Below, one piece after another: positions 1-8,211 of a stretch of DNA of 64,000 nucleotides. Where the stretch lies: positions 124,001-188,000 of the forward strand of contig JAGVJN010000041.1 of assembly GCA_020051095.1 (NCBI GenBank), read 5' to 3'. The stretch is from Pseudomonadota bacterium. GTDB lineage: Bacteria > Pseudomonadota > Gammaproteobacteria > Legionellales > Legionellaceae. The translations under genes and the position numbers were made by a program. A model generated the notes under the pieces. That model ran no database searches and was not told the DNA's origin. It saw nothing but the letters and a program-made list of their open reading frames with translations. Within the stretch, counting starts at the first letter, position 1; every line of letters starts with the position of its first letter.

Positions 1-269
1 TCTACTTGGTTTGGTGTTAGAAAACACATACCAACAACACAGCGATGGTGAATTGGTATCTTGGCGCGCTTTGCCAACTGACTAAAAAAGGCTTGATCCA
101 GATCAAGTAGCAAGCCGCACCCATCGCCTGATAAACCATCCTCGCTAACAGCACCCCGATGGGTCAAGCGAGCAAGACCTTCTAAAGCTTGTACGATTAT
201 TTGGTTTGACGGTGGTTCATGCACATTAACAAGCAAGCCAAACCCACAACTATCGCGTTCTTGGTCCAT
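1..269 (-). CDS. gltB: Glutamate synthase large subunit, N-terminal part (runs off the left edge)
   Basis: Only the first 89 codons are inside the window. The translation opens M-D-Q-E-R-D-S-C-G-F-G, followed by an ALARLTHRGA-like stretch and SGDGCGLLL. These are the start of the class II glutamine amidotransferase domain of NADPH-dependent GOGAT, which makes two glutamates from glutamine and 2-oxoglutarate in the cytoplasm. The nucleophile should be Cys8, freed by removing the leader. Many GltB proteins, including that of E. coli, have a leader of tens of residues; here the only in-frame ATG next to the motif leaves seven. Family assignment is firm from motif recognition; the exact start is less so. 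This gene is missed if only complete ORFs are listed. Confidence 0.9.
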   Translation of the reverse strand, partial: MDQERDSCGFGLLVNVHEPPSNQIIVQALEGLARLTHRGAVSEDGLSGDGCGLLLDLDQAFFSQLAKRAKIPIHHRCVVGMCFLTPNQV

Positions 270-427
270 GTTGGTCCTAAGCCTATTGTTGGTTTACAAA
301 TCATTTAACGGGTAATTTTCACAGCGCTTACTGCAAGGAGTATATACCCTCTTTTCCACCCAATTTATTCAAAACCAGACTTTGGGTATGCATTATTTAA
401 AAGTATAGCAGGGGTTCCTATCCCTCT

Positions 428-614
428 CTCTGTACTGGACCAAAACACAGAACCAATTCGTGCCCGTGCCCGTGCCCGGTTTTTAACCGGCACCGCTCCT
501 GATTTTTCGGAGGGCTGCTTCGAGCTCAAAGTGTATCTTTTAATTTTTTAAAACCGGGCACGGGCACGCTCACGGACACGTATTAGTTTTATGTTTTTTT
601 TATCTTTTACAGAG
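428..614. repeat. MITE-like element with long inverted repeat (family M2)
   Basis: A 187-bp element bounded by ctctgta (428-434) and its complement tacagag (608-614). Inside, 459-486 (three tgcccg units then gttttta) is the reverse complement of 548-568 with short mismatches, so the whole unit can fold into one long hairpin. The left end recurs at 58646-58687. It has no coding capacity, so it is probably a non-autonomous element. It occupies most of the 270-746 gap between gltB and the flippase-like gene; I see nothing else there except ordinary AT-rich DNA. Confidence 0.6.
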
Positions 615-746
615 TATCACCTAAACACTTCCACCCTATCTCATTTTTGATAGAAATAAAACAGGCCTTAGCCAAAGGGTTGAATAAATAACCTCTTTTG
701 TGACATGATGAACGAATCAATAGGACGTTGATGTACGAGGCATAAA

Positions 747-2066
747 ATGGATTTTGCTTTTAATTTATTGATCATCATCATTGATCAGATTCTGCTTTTT
801 GCGATTAATATCATGGTTGCCCGCAATACCGGCGAGGTATTATATGGTAATTTTTCAGTTGCCACCCAAGGCCTCTTAATTCTCGGTACCTTATTAACCC
901 TCGGTATTGATTCAATTATTGATTATTACATTCCCAAATTACATCACTTAAAACACTACAAAAAGATCGTCTCGCTGATAGCATCCATTAAACGATTCAT
1001 GATACCCATTTACATTAGTGTCTTCATCACTGGATTAAGTGTCTTTTTTATATTTATCTTCGATATATCACCCAAATTAAATCATGAAGTGCTCGTCCAT
1101 CCCTTTTATATTTTCATCTGGGGTGCGGTATTTATTGCTTGTTACAATATCCTGATTCATTTGCTGCGTTCCATTAATCAAATGCGCATAGCAGTCAATA
1201 TGAGCTTGCTGCAAAATGTATTGTATTTATTGCTGGTGGGATTGTTCATTTCCCTGGGCAATCATTACTTAGTCCATCCAACAATCCATGTCTATTATCC
1301 TCATCTATTACTCATTGCCTTCGTCGGCAGTTATGGCATCACCGGTTTTGTTTGCTATGCGCTTCTCGGTGGGATAAATCATGGCAAAAAGAAATTACCC
1401 CCAGAGGGTGTACCCATCAAATGGCGCGGAAAAATCCAAGGGTATACCATCCAAAATTTGAATGGTTATGTGTTTGCTGCTATCCCATTATTAGTCTTAG
1501 AATTTATTTCACCGAGTGAACATAATACTGGGTTATTTGCTGCGGTGATATCGATCATTACCGTGGCTCACCTTGCAATTTATCCATTAGGCATTCTTGT
1601 TGCCCCAGATATTTCCAGTGCTTTAAGTCATTCAAGCCGCCAATTAAAGAAAATTCTTAGCCGATATTTAAAGGTATGCTTTGCGATATCATTAGGGGTG
1701 ATAGTTATCGTCGGCATTTTTGCTCAACCTATTTTATACCTATTCAAATCGGATTTTATCGATGCCTTACCTTACCTGTATGTCAGTTTATTTGAGATTG
1801 TTATTTATGGGATAAGTTTACCGCTCACAAAAATGGTCATGTTTTCTGCCAATGGTAGCCATTTGGGCGCAAAACTAACCCTGTGCTTACTCGCAACGCA
1901 AACCGTCGCAAGCTTCGTTCTCATTAAACAATTTGATATCGTTGGTGCGGTGATTTGCTTCATAGGCATTAGCCTAATAAACATGCTTGCCTTGCTTAGC
2001 TTAAGTCGCGCTATATTGACCACGCCCAAAGATGCAAGGCAGTTCTTGGCTGATATATACACCTAA
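747..2066 (+). CDS. Flippase-like polytopic membrane protein (polysaccharide biosynthesis / Wzx type)
   Basis: A 439-residue protein made almost wholly of hydrophobic helices (about 12 by eye), with a start like MOP-superfamily flippases: an N-terminal helix, then ARNTGEVLYGNFSVA resembling the conserved A-R-x-L-G-x-x-x-Y-G stretch of Wzx-like proteins. Such proteins move lipid-linked sugars across the inner membrane. The start is supported by cgagg 7 nt upstream of the ATG. There are no glycosyltransferase or polymerase genes beside it, so its substrate cannot be read from context. It could equally be a general MATE/MOP-family exporter; membrane location is sure, substrate unknown. Confidence 0.6.
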   Translation: MDFAFNLLIIIIDQILLFAINIMVARNTGEVLYGNFSVATQGLLILGTLLTLGIDSIIDYYIPKLHHLKHYKKIVSLIASIKRFMIPIYISVFITGLSVFFIFIFDISPKLNHEVLVHPFYIFIWGAVFIACYNILIHLLRSINQMRIAVNMSLLQNVLYLLLVGLFISLGNHYLVHPTIHVYYPHLLLIAFVGSYGITGFVCYALLGGINHGKKKLPPEGVPIKWRGKIQGYTIQNLNGYVFAAIPLLVLEFISPSEHNTGLFAAVISIITVAHLAIYPLGILVAPDISSALSHSSRQLKKILSRYLKVCFAISLGVIVIVGIFAQPILYLFKSDFIDALPYLYVSLFEIVIYGISLPLTKMVMFSANGSHLGAKLTLCLLATQTVASFVLIKQFDIVGAVICFIGISLINMLALLSLSRAILTTPKDARQFLADIYT

Positions 2067-2143
2067 CTTTCTAATGAATAGACCATATTAACGAAACCAA
2101 TTATCTTATAAATAAACTTATAGTTTCTTTTTGAAATTAAATG

Positions 2144-2171
2144 TTGACATTGGCGGAGCACCTCGTATAAT
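2144..2171 (+). promoter_or_regulatory. Strong sigma-70-type promoter of the candidate sRNA
   Basis: TTGACA at 2144-2149 and TATAAT at 2166-2171, both perfect consensus hexamers, with a 16-bp spacer. Transcription is expected to begin around 2178-2180. No ORF begins within a sensible leader distance, and a terminator lies about 180 nt downstream, so the promoter appears dedicated to a non-coding transcript. Confidence 0.8.
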
Positions 2172-2178
2172 AGCACCT

Positions 2179-2360
2179 GAATCGAACGAAAGTTGATTCA
2201 TTAACAAGTCCAGTTAAAGCTATTTCAGACGGAACAAAGAAGTAGCAGGTTAGTGTGGACAGGATGTCTCATTAACATTCACAGCAGGAAAGTGGTGTTC
2301 ACATAGCACCCAACTTCGCATGGCCAAGGTCCGATTGCTCCCTCAGTCGGGCCTTTTTTT
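2179..2360 (+). ncRNA. Candidate ~180-nt small RNA, possibly a CsrA sponge
   Basis: The transcript is bounded by a consensus promoter and an intrinsic terminator. By eye it folds into a chain of local stem-loops. A 5' hairpin tgaatc/gattca is closed by a GAAA loop. It is followed by ttaac/gttaa and by gctattt/aagtagc, whose loop carries acggaac. Then comes ggac-aggat-gtct with AGGA in the loop, and a further caggaaag. Unpaired or loop GGA motifs are the signature of CsrB/RsmY/RsmZ RNAs, which titrate CsrA in Legionella and other gammaproteobacteria. The length is also that of 6S RNA, but the 5' and 3' ends do not pair as 6S requires. The RNA class is inference; existence of a transcript is well supported. 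Confidence 0.55.
2327..2360 (+). terminator. Intrinsic terminator of the sRNA
   Basis: Stem aggtccga (2327-2334) pairs with tcgggcct (2347-2354), eight pairs including one G-T, with a 12-nt loop, followed directly by a run of seven T (2354-2360). Confidence 0.8.
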
Positions 2361-2383
2361 AATGCAGGAAAACGCTATAACAT

Positions 2384-2466
2384 GACTTACGCAAAACCCC
2401 TCTCCTGCCCTTCGGGCACCCTCTCACCGTTTCTGGGAAGAGGGGAAATTGAGGGAAGTTATTTAG
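2384..2466 (-). repeat. Dispersed palindromic repeat, family R1, copy A
   Basis: Read on the minus strand: taaataacttccctca, then cccctcttccc-agaaac-ggtgagaggg, then tgcccgaagggca and a gcgtaagtc end. It matches copies at 39143, 53852, 57645 and 63286. The core is a hairpin of the cccctctcccc/ggggagaggg type. It sits between the sRNA terminator and selO. Confidence 0.75.
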
Positions 2467-2510
2467 AATTCATGTATAATTTAAGTAAATAGATTACCCT
2501 TAATATTTAA

Positions 2511-3953
2511 ATGACTGGTTTATCCCTTGAGTACAGCTACTGCCAATTACCGAGCACATTATATACGACTATCACCCCAAAGCCGTTTCCGAGTGCTGAA
2601 TTAGTTTTATTCAATGCCACCCTTGCCAAAGATTTGGGATTAACATGGGATGAGTCAGATAAAAACACCCTTACCCAACTCCTTTTGGGCGCTCAATTGC
2701 CACCCAATGCTGAGCCAATCGCTATGGCTTATTCGGGGCATCAATTTGGCCACTTTACCCATCTGGGGGATGGTCGGGCATTTTTATTAGGGGAATACAT
2801 GACCCCCAATAAACAGCGAGTTGACTTTCATCTAAAAGGCGCAGGGAAAACTATTTATGGTCGAGAGGGGGATGGTAAAGCGGTAATAGGCCCCATGCTA
2901 AGAGAATACATCCTCAGTGAAGCCATGCATGCATTGCGAATTCCGACTACTCGATCCTTAGCGGTAATTAGCACGGGGGAATCCGTCTATCGCCAGGGAC
3001 TGCAACCCGGTGCTCTATTAGTCAGAGTTGCCAGCAGTCACATTCGTTTTGGAACATTCCAATACGCCGCCATCCAAGGCGACGCAGTGGTTAAGGACTT
3101 ACTAACCTACACGGTCCAAAGGCATTATCCGGATTTATTTGACGTTGACCAGCCACTTGCCTTAGCGTTTTTAGATCGCATTTTACAACAACTGGTTAAT
3201 CTTGTGGTGCATTGGGAAAAAGTGGGATTTATTCACGGGGTAATGAACACGGATAATATGGCTGTTTCGGGTGAAACATTTGACTATGGCCCGTGTGCCT
3301 TTATGGACAACTACAGCCCACTTTGTGTATTCAGTTCGATTGATAACTATGGCCGCTATGCCTTCAAAAATCAAGCCCCTATTGCCCAATGGAATCTCAC
3401 CCGATTAGCTGAAAGCTTATTACCGTTGATTGATCCAAATCCTGACAAAGCTATCGACTTAGCAACCCAATTATTAAATACTTTCCCATCCCTGTATCAA
3501 ATAAAATTGCTGCAAATGATGCGACAAAAATTAGGATTGCTTAGCGCACAAGAAGACGATAAACATCTCATTGAATCGCTTTTATCCATCATGCATCAAC
3601 ATGCCCTCGATTATAGCGACACCTTTTTCAAATTAACCTATGAAACAACATCGCTTGTTCAAGAAATAAATTCGCCGCTCCAAAGCTGGTTAAACACCTG
3701 GGAGACAAGACGTCAGATCGAAAATAATGACGCAGGCCATCAGGCGATGTGCCTTGCAAATCCTGTGGTTATTCCCCGAAATCATCGCGTGGAATATGCG
3801 CTGACACGAGCTGAACGAGAAGGTGATTTATCTGCGGTGAATGCGTTGTTGGATGTTGTTAAAACACCTTATCAATTAACCAAAAAAGCAAAACTCTATA
3901 ATACGCCCCCCCTTCCTGAGGAACGCATTCAAGCAACCTATTGTGGGACATGA
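2511..3953 (+). CDS. selO: SelO-family protein AMPylase (YdiU/UPF0061)
   Basis: SelO is a kinase-fold enzyme that transfers AMP from ATP to protein Ser/Thr/Tyr side chains and is tied to oxidative-stress responses. Family motifs are clear: AYSGHQFGHF (about 73-82), HLKGAGKT with the ATP-phosphate lysine near 109, GDGKAV (120-125), LREYILSEAMHAL (130-142), and HGVMNTDNM (242-250) with YGPCAFMD (259-266) holding the metal/nucleotide residues. Cys262 and the penultimate-region Cys478 (tail ATYCGT) match the redox cysteine pair described for E. coli SelO. Length (480) is normal. It stands alone between the R1 repeat and a convergent GNAT gene. Confidence 0.93.
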   Translation: MTGLSLEYSYCQLPSTLYTTITPKPFPSAELVLFNATLAKDLGLTWDESDKNTLTQLLLGAQLPPNAEPIAMAYSGHQFGHFTHLGDGRAFLLGEYMTPNKQRVDFHLKGAGKTIYGREGDGKAVIGPMLREYILSEAMHALRIPTTRSLAVISTGESVYRQGLQPGALLVRVASSHIRFGTFQYAAIQGDAVVKDLLTYTVQRHYPDLFDVDQPLALAFLDRILQQLVNLVVHWEKVGFIHGVMNTDNMAVSGETFDYGPCAFMDNYSPLCVFSSIDNYGRYAFKNQAPIAQWNLTRLAESLLPLIDPNPDKAIDLATQLLNTFPSLYQIKLLQMMRQKLGLLSAQEDDKHLIESLLSIMHQHALDYSDTFFKLTYETTSLVQEINSPLQSWLNTWETRRQIENNDAGHQAMCLANPVVIPRNHRVEYALTRAEREGDLSAVNALLDVVKTPYQLTKKAKLYNTPPLPEERIQATYCGT

Positions 3954-3957
3954 TGTA

Positions 3958-4509
3958 TTATGAGTCGACCGATTCATTGCGAGTGATTCGATATAAAACA
4001 TGCTGTGAAAAAGGGTGATCGGCTGGTAAATTGGGGTGATCAAAGCCGCCTGTCACATCTTCTTTCATGCCTAATCGCTCCATGACGCTGCGCGAACGTT
4101 GATTTTTAGGAACAGTAAAAGCAACAATTTCATCCAAATGACATTGGTTGAATCCATGCTCGAGTGCAGCTTTTGCTCCTTCGGTGGCGTACCCTTGCCC
4201 CCAAAAAGGGGAATCCAATCGCCATCCAATCTCAACGGCAGGCGCAAAATGCACGGGCATGGTAACATAGTTCAGGCCGATAAACCCAATCATCTCACCT
4301 GTGCTTTTCAACTCAACTGCCCATAATGTATAACCCTTTTCTTGTAGCTGTTTGTTCTGTTTTGTTATAAAGGAATAAACCTGCTCATGGGTTAATGGGC
4401 CTGCGAGAAATTGCAAAACTTGTTCGTTTTGATTGATGCGGTAATAGACTTCTTCATCTTCCTTTCGCCATGGACGAAGCAGTAATCGTGCGGTAGAGAG
4501 TGAGATCAT
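3958..4509 (-). CDS. GNAT-family N-acetyltransferase, RimJ/RimL type
   Basis: A 183-residue cytoplasmic protein with the layout of RimJ/RimL-like enzymes. It opens with STARLLLRPWRKED, has IGFIGL in the middle strand, then EIGWRLDSPFWGQGYATEG, where Q-G-x-A/G binds the acetyl-CoA pyrophosphate, and ends with NQRSRSVMERLGM. The likely substrate is a protein N-terminal amine or a small amine; neighbours do not say which. It converges on selO with a 4-bp gap, so the two ends share no room for a separate terminator. Confidence 0.85.
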   Translation of the reverse strand: MISLSTARLLLRPWRKEDEEVYYRINQNEQVLQFLAGPLTHEQVYSFITKQNKQLQEKGYTLWAVELKSTGEMIGFIGLNYVTMPVHFAPAVEIGWRLDSPFWGQGYATEGAKAALEHGFNQCHLDEIVAFTVPKNQRSRSVMERLGMKEDVTGGFDHPNLPADHPFSQHVLYRITRNESVDS

Positions 4510-4598
4510 CGCAAAACCCCATGAAGATTAGTTAAAGGGGGAGCGATACTACATTAGTTTGCAAAGGGAAACAAGTTAATTGAATGATCACAGGTAGA

Positions 4599-4784
4599 TT
4601 ACCCAAATTTCAACTCTTTGCAACTATGATTGGCGGCTCGTGCATAATTATCACGGCTTTCAGGGTGCGGTTCTCGTTGAATGAGTGACCAACTTTCAAA
4701 TATCATGCCGCTCCCAAGACTATCCTTTTTTGATAGCGGTGTGTTGACAGACTTTAATTTTACCGGAGATTTTCGCTTTTCCAT
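4599..4784 (-). CDS. Small basic hypothetical protein (doubtful)
   Basis: A 61-codon frame rich in Lys, Ser and Glu, with no membrane segment and no family I recognise. A weak gggac lies 5 nt before the ATG. It is the only reading frame in the 4510-5020 gap between the GNAT and HDOD genes and is not antisense to any gene. It could be chance. Confidence 0.3.
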   Translation of the reverse strand: MEKRKSPVKLKSVNTPLSKKDSLGSGMIFESWSLIQREPHPESRDNYARAANHSCKELKFG

Positions 4785-5018
4785 GATTGTCCCATCAGTC
4801 AGTAATCAATGTAGCGTAACGTATTTTAATCAAATACATACTTAATTATAGACCAACATTACTATGTTTGTCTAATTTTTGATCACTTTTTTGCTAATTA
4901 TCACTCTCGTAACGTAACTGATTAAATAAAAAGAAATTTTTTTATGTCTTTACTTCTCGCAAACCGCTAGGGACGTTCTTTAAATTTTAGGTTATAGTTA
5001 GGTGGTGAATAATACCAG

Positions 5019-5143
5019 CAGGACTTACGAAAAACGCCAAGGTCAAGGCAAAAAATGTTTTTAATTAGGGAGTTTAAATTAACTAAGCGACTGAATTAAA
5101 AACATTTTTTTAACGAAGAGATTGGCGATTTTCGTAAGTCCTG
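5019..5143. repeat. MITE-like element (family M1), complete copy
   Basis: Terminal inverted repeats of 22 bp (5019-5040 and 5122-5143; caggacttacgaaaa... against ...ttttcgtaagtcctg) differ at one base. A second perfect 17-bp inverted pair lies inside (5050-5066, aaaaaatgtttttaatt, and 5094-5110). The 125-bp unit therefore folds into a long hairpin and has no ORF of its own. A diverged right end recurs at 12862-12899. It ends 20 bp before the start of the HDOD gene and may shape its expression. Confidence 0.75.
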
Positions 5144-5163
5144 ACCAATTTGGGAGACTAAAC

Positions 5164-6273
5164 GTGTGGGGATTTATTGTACTATTGATATTAGTGCTAA
5201 TTTATTGGCGCTTTTTTTTAACCCCTAAGCAAAAACCCCTTGCCAAGCGGATTGCATCCTTGCCAAGCCAAACTCAAAAAAATTCAGCACCATTAGTTGC
5301 TAAACCAACCATGCCTTCCCCCATTGAAATTCCCTTAAATCGAGACAGCCATGAACAGCTTGATAATTTTCAACTGTTGCAACTGGAAGAATCCGATCAA
5401 AAAACATTAGCAAAAATGCAAAATGTGATTCAGTCCATTCCAAGGCCCCACCCGATGATACGAAGCTTGTTAGCCAGCAATAACTCGGAAGATTTATATA
5501 AATTAGTCAAAAGCGATGCATTTATTGCTGCGAAAGTATTGCAGGAAATCAACTCAGGTCAATTCTACCTGAGTAAAAAAATTACCCGCTTGAATCACGC
5601 TATTTTATATTTAGGGGCCAACACCATAAAAAACATCGCGTTTCAATGCCTGATGAACACAACCTCCGCAGTGAAGGATAAAGAGTTAAAACGCGCATTA
5701 GAAAAAATCTGGGCTCATGGCTTCTTAGCTAGTTCTTTGGCTTATGTTTTTGCTAAAAATCTTGGTTTGACTGATGCGGCCGAGTTGGGTACACAAGCGT
5801 TACTTTCGTATGTCGGTAATCTGGCTATTTTGTATTACGATCCGTCGCTGTCGAGGTCGTTTGATAAAGACATCATGTTACTAGAACGACTGACTATCGA
5901 ACAACAATCATTACACACCAATGCCGCGTTAGTCGGGAGTCAATTAGCCAAAGCATGGAATCTTCCAGACGTATTAATCAACAGTATTCATGATAGTCTG
6001 CTACCGCTTGCAACCCCTGCTGCTCAATGCACTTTGCAGGGAAGTTATTTGCGCAATATTGTTCTATGTTATCTTAGTTGTCGGGTCGGGGAGCTCATTT
6101 TAGAACATGAGATGGATGATATCACAAAGCTTGATTTGTTCGATGAAGACCTAATAGAGCTATACTACCTTCCTGACTATTTTCAAATGACTGGATTAAA
6201 TACTATTTACAATTTATTAACCAAGCCGGCCATTCAACGAGAGATTAATAAATTGATTAAGAACATGACTTAG
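5164..6273 (+). CDS. Membrane-anchored HDOD-domain protein
   Basis: HDOD domains are catalytically inactive relatives of HD phosphohydrolases found in bacterial signalling proteins. I place the start at GTG 5164, with gggag 7 nt upstream. This gives 369 residues beginning with an N-terminal membrane helix (about residues 2-19, WGFIVLLILVLIYWRFFL). An upstream in-frame TTG at 5122 lies inside the MITE and adds 14 residues with no ribosome site. The HDOD part runs roughly 80-290: IPRPHPMIRSLL, LVKSDAFIAAKVLQEINS, LNHAILYLGANTIKNIAF, and a helical bundle containing IWAHGFLASSLA. No GGDEF, EAL or kinase domain is attached. It is probably a regulator or scaffold at the inner membrane. Confidence 0.75.
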   Translation: MWGFIVLLILVLIYWRFFLTPKQKPLAKRIASLPSQTQKNSAPLVAKPTMPSPIEIPLNRDSHEQLDNFQLLQLEESDQKTLAKMQNVIQSIPRPHPMIRSLLASNNSEDLYKLVKSDAFIAAKVLQEINSGQFYLSKKITRLNHAILYLGANTIKNIAFQCLMNTTSAVKDKELKRALEKIWAHGFLASSLAYVFAKNLGLTDAAELGTQALLSYVGNLAILYYDPSLSRSFDKDIMLLERLTIEQQSLHTNAALVGSQLAKAWNLPDVLINSIHDSLLPLATPAAQCTLQGSYLRNIVLCYLSCRVGELILEHEMDDITKLDLFDEDLIELYYLPDYFQMTGLNTIYNLLTKPAIQREINKLIKNMT

Positions 6274-6346
6274 CGTCTTGCGGAGTAGAATCCCACATGA
6301 CGCCTACGGCTAATGCGGGCGACAGTTTTATTTTTCTTCCGTCCTA

Positions 6347-7306
6347 TCAAGTGTTAAATGACGCCATTTTTTCGGACACTCTGTCTGCTAACGCCACGGC
6401 GGATAAAATCTGTTCTAATCCGACAGGTGGGCAAGTAATTTCCCCATTTAGCCAGCGTGCATACGCTTGAAACTGTCGCTTATAGGCTTCACGGTAACGC
6501 TCGACAAAACTATAATGGGGTAAATCACCCATTCGACCTTGTGAGTTACTGTGACTAAAGGTAGTTGGGTATTGGTTGTCCACTTTGAGCATCCCTTTTT
6601 CCCCTAACACTTCAACACGCTGATCATAACCAATGCCACTTTCACGCGAAACATCAATGGCAACTAATGCACCACTTGCTAACTTAAAGCTAATTAAAGC
6701 GGTATCAACATCGTGAAAGGTCTTAAGCTTGGGTTCAATTAATGCATCCGCCAGAATAGTCATATCGGTTACCGGTTCATTGCATAAAAAATTTACCATA
6801 TCTAAATCGTGGATGACAAAATCATAAATTAGTCCGCCGGATCGTTTAGCAAACGCCAAATCAGGCCGTTTTGGATCACGATTGGTAATTTTTACCACTT
6901 GTATTTTGCCAATTTCCCCCTCAGCCAACCGGTTTTGCAATTCCGAAAAATGGGGATCGTAACGTCGATTTAATCCCACTTGGACATCGGCTCCGCGCTC
7001 TCGTAATGTGTGCTGTAATTGGCTTAAGGTTTCGACTCGATAAGAAATGGGTTTTTCACAAAATAGCTTTTTGTGGTAACGGCTGCATAATTCAATCAAC
7101 TCAACATGTGCGTCACTGCTAGCCGCAATGATAACACCGTCTAACGCATCATCTTGCAATACAGTTTCTAATTGGGCAATGGGTGTGATGTTTTGACCCG
7201 CTTGGTTATCCACCACATAGTTAACCTGAAACTCTGGCATTGATGACAAGATATCAAAATGCATTTTTCCCATTCGACCAAAACCTATCATTGCAACCTG
7301 TTTCAT
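6347..7306 (-). CDS. iolG: Inositol 2-dehydrogenase-like oxidoreductase
   Basis: A Gfo/Idh/MocA-family NAD(P)-dependent dehydrogenase; in inositol use IolG oxidises myo-inositol to 2-keto-myo-inositol, and paralogues act on scyllo-inositol or other isomers. Visible: Rossmann start AMIGFGRMGKMH (5-16), the CEKP motif with catalytic Lys85, and YDFVIHDLDM with Asp162 and His166. Length 319 is slightly short for the family (about 330-345). It is the last gene of the operon and starts 2 bp after iolE ends. A second IolG paralogue heads the operon, so the two probably differ in substrate stereochemistry. Confidence 0.85.
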   Translation of the reverse strand: MKQVAMIGFGRMGKMHFDILSSMPEFQVNYVVDNQAGQNITPIAQLETVLQDDALDGVIIAASSDAHVELIELCSRYHKKLFCEKPISYRVETLSQLQHTLRERGADVQVGLNRRYDPHFSELQNRLAEGEIGKIQVVKITNRDPKRPDLAFAKRSGGLIYDFVIHDLDMVNFLCNEPVTDMTILADALIEPKLKTFHDVDTALISFKLASGALVAIDVSRESGIGYDQRVEVLGEKGMLKVDNQYPTTFSHSNSQGRMGDLPHYSFVERYREAYKRQFQAYARWLNGEITCPPVGLEQILSAVALADRVSEKMASFNT

Positions 7307-7308
7307 GT

Positions 7309-8202
7309 TTACCCCCGAATGTCCGATAAATAGTGTTTCGCTTTTTGTGCATACAAAAGTGGTTCTGCCTTAGCAGGGTCTTGCTCAGCTTCGACAACGA
7401 TCCATCCTTGATAATGAACATGATGCATTTGCAAAAGTATGGGTTTGAAATCAATGCAACCATCGCCAGGAACGGTAAACATTCCTTGTTTGACAGCTGT
7501 CATAAAACTCCATTTCTGCTCAATTGCCTGTTGTAAAATGTCAGGACGAACATCTTTTAGATGCAACAGTCGAATTCTTGCCCCGTATTGGCTGATTAAA
7601 GCATGAATATCGACTCCCGCCGCATAAGCATGCCCTGTATCCAGCAATAAGCCCACTAATTCGGGGGAAGTATTGGCCATAAGCCTATCGACTTCATCTT
7701 GGTTTTGCACACCAGTTCCCAGATGGAAATGATAAGCAAGCTGCATCCCCATTTCAGTCGCTATTCGTCCCATCGCCTGCAATCCATCGTATAAACGTTG
7801 CCATTGGTCATCATTAAACGTTGGTTTATGATGGCCAAATAATGGCAAGTCTTTTTGTTGTATGCTGTCATTGACTTCACAAACATTGATAATGGTAGCA
7901 CCGACATTTTTTAAAAAGCTGGCTTTATCAAAAAAGGCATCCAAGGTCTGTTGATACTGATAAGGGTTAGTGAAAAAAGCACTAAACCAAGCACTGGATA
8001 AGCTTAAGCCCTGGGAGGCCAATCGCTGTTTCAAATCCTTAGCATCTTTAGGATACTTTGAACCCAACTCCGTTCCCTCAAAGCCTGCTTGGCGCATTTC
8101 GCTAATACACTGCTCAAAAGAGATATGTCCACCTAAACTTGGATCATCATCGTTGGTCCATCCAATGGGGGAAATTGCCAGTTTGCATTTGTTTAACATC
8201 AT
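7309..8202 (-). CDS. iolE: 2-keto-myo-inositol dehydratase (myo-inosose-2 dehydratase)
   Basis: A TIM-barrel sugar-isomerase-like enzyme that removes water from 2-keto-myo-inositol to give the trihydroxycyclohexane-dione, the second step of the pathway. The N-terminus LAISPIGWTNDDDPSLGG and EMRQAGFEGTELGSKYP are hallmark IolE sequence. Later stretches such as AYHFHLGTGVQ, LLLDTGHAYAAG, LLHLKDVR and VPGDGCIDF hold the metal-binding His/Asp/Glu residues expected of the fold. Length 297 is normal. It lies between the broken iolD (9 bp away) and iolG, in the same direction, so it is still expected to be transcribed. Confidence 0.93.
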   Translation of the reverse strand: MMLNKCKLAISPIGWTNDDDPSLGGHISFEQCISEMRQAGFEGTELGSKYPKDAKDLKQRLASQGLSLSSAWFSAFFTNPYQYQQTLDAFFDKASFLKNVGATIINVCEVNDSIQQKDLPLFGHHKPTFNDDQWQRLYDGLQAMGRIATEMGMQLAYHFHLGTGVQNQDEVDRLMANTSPELVGLLLDTGHAYAAGVDIHALISQYGARIRLLHLKDVRPDILQQAIEQKWSFMTAVKQGMFTVPGDGCIDFKPILLQMHHVHYQGWIVVEAEQDPAKAEPLLYAQKAKHYLSDIRG

Positions 8203-8211
8203 TAATCCTTG

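Noticed and set aside
2179-2360. 6S RNA as the identity of the sRNA
   Set aside because: The length fits but the 5' and 3' ends do not pair and there is no central open bubble; local hairpins with GGA loops dominate.
2499-2507. Perfect CTTAATATT just before selO
   Set aside because: It lies 3 bp before the start codon, where it cannot work as a -35 box for selO. It shows how easily this motif arises by chance here.
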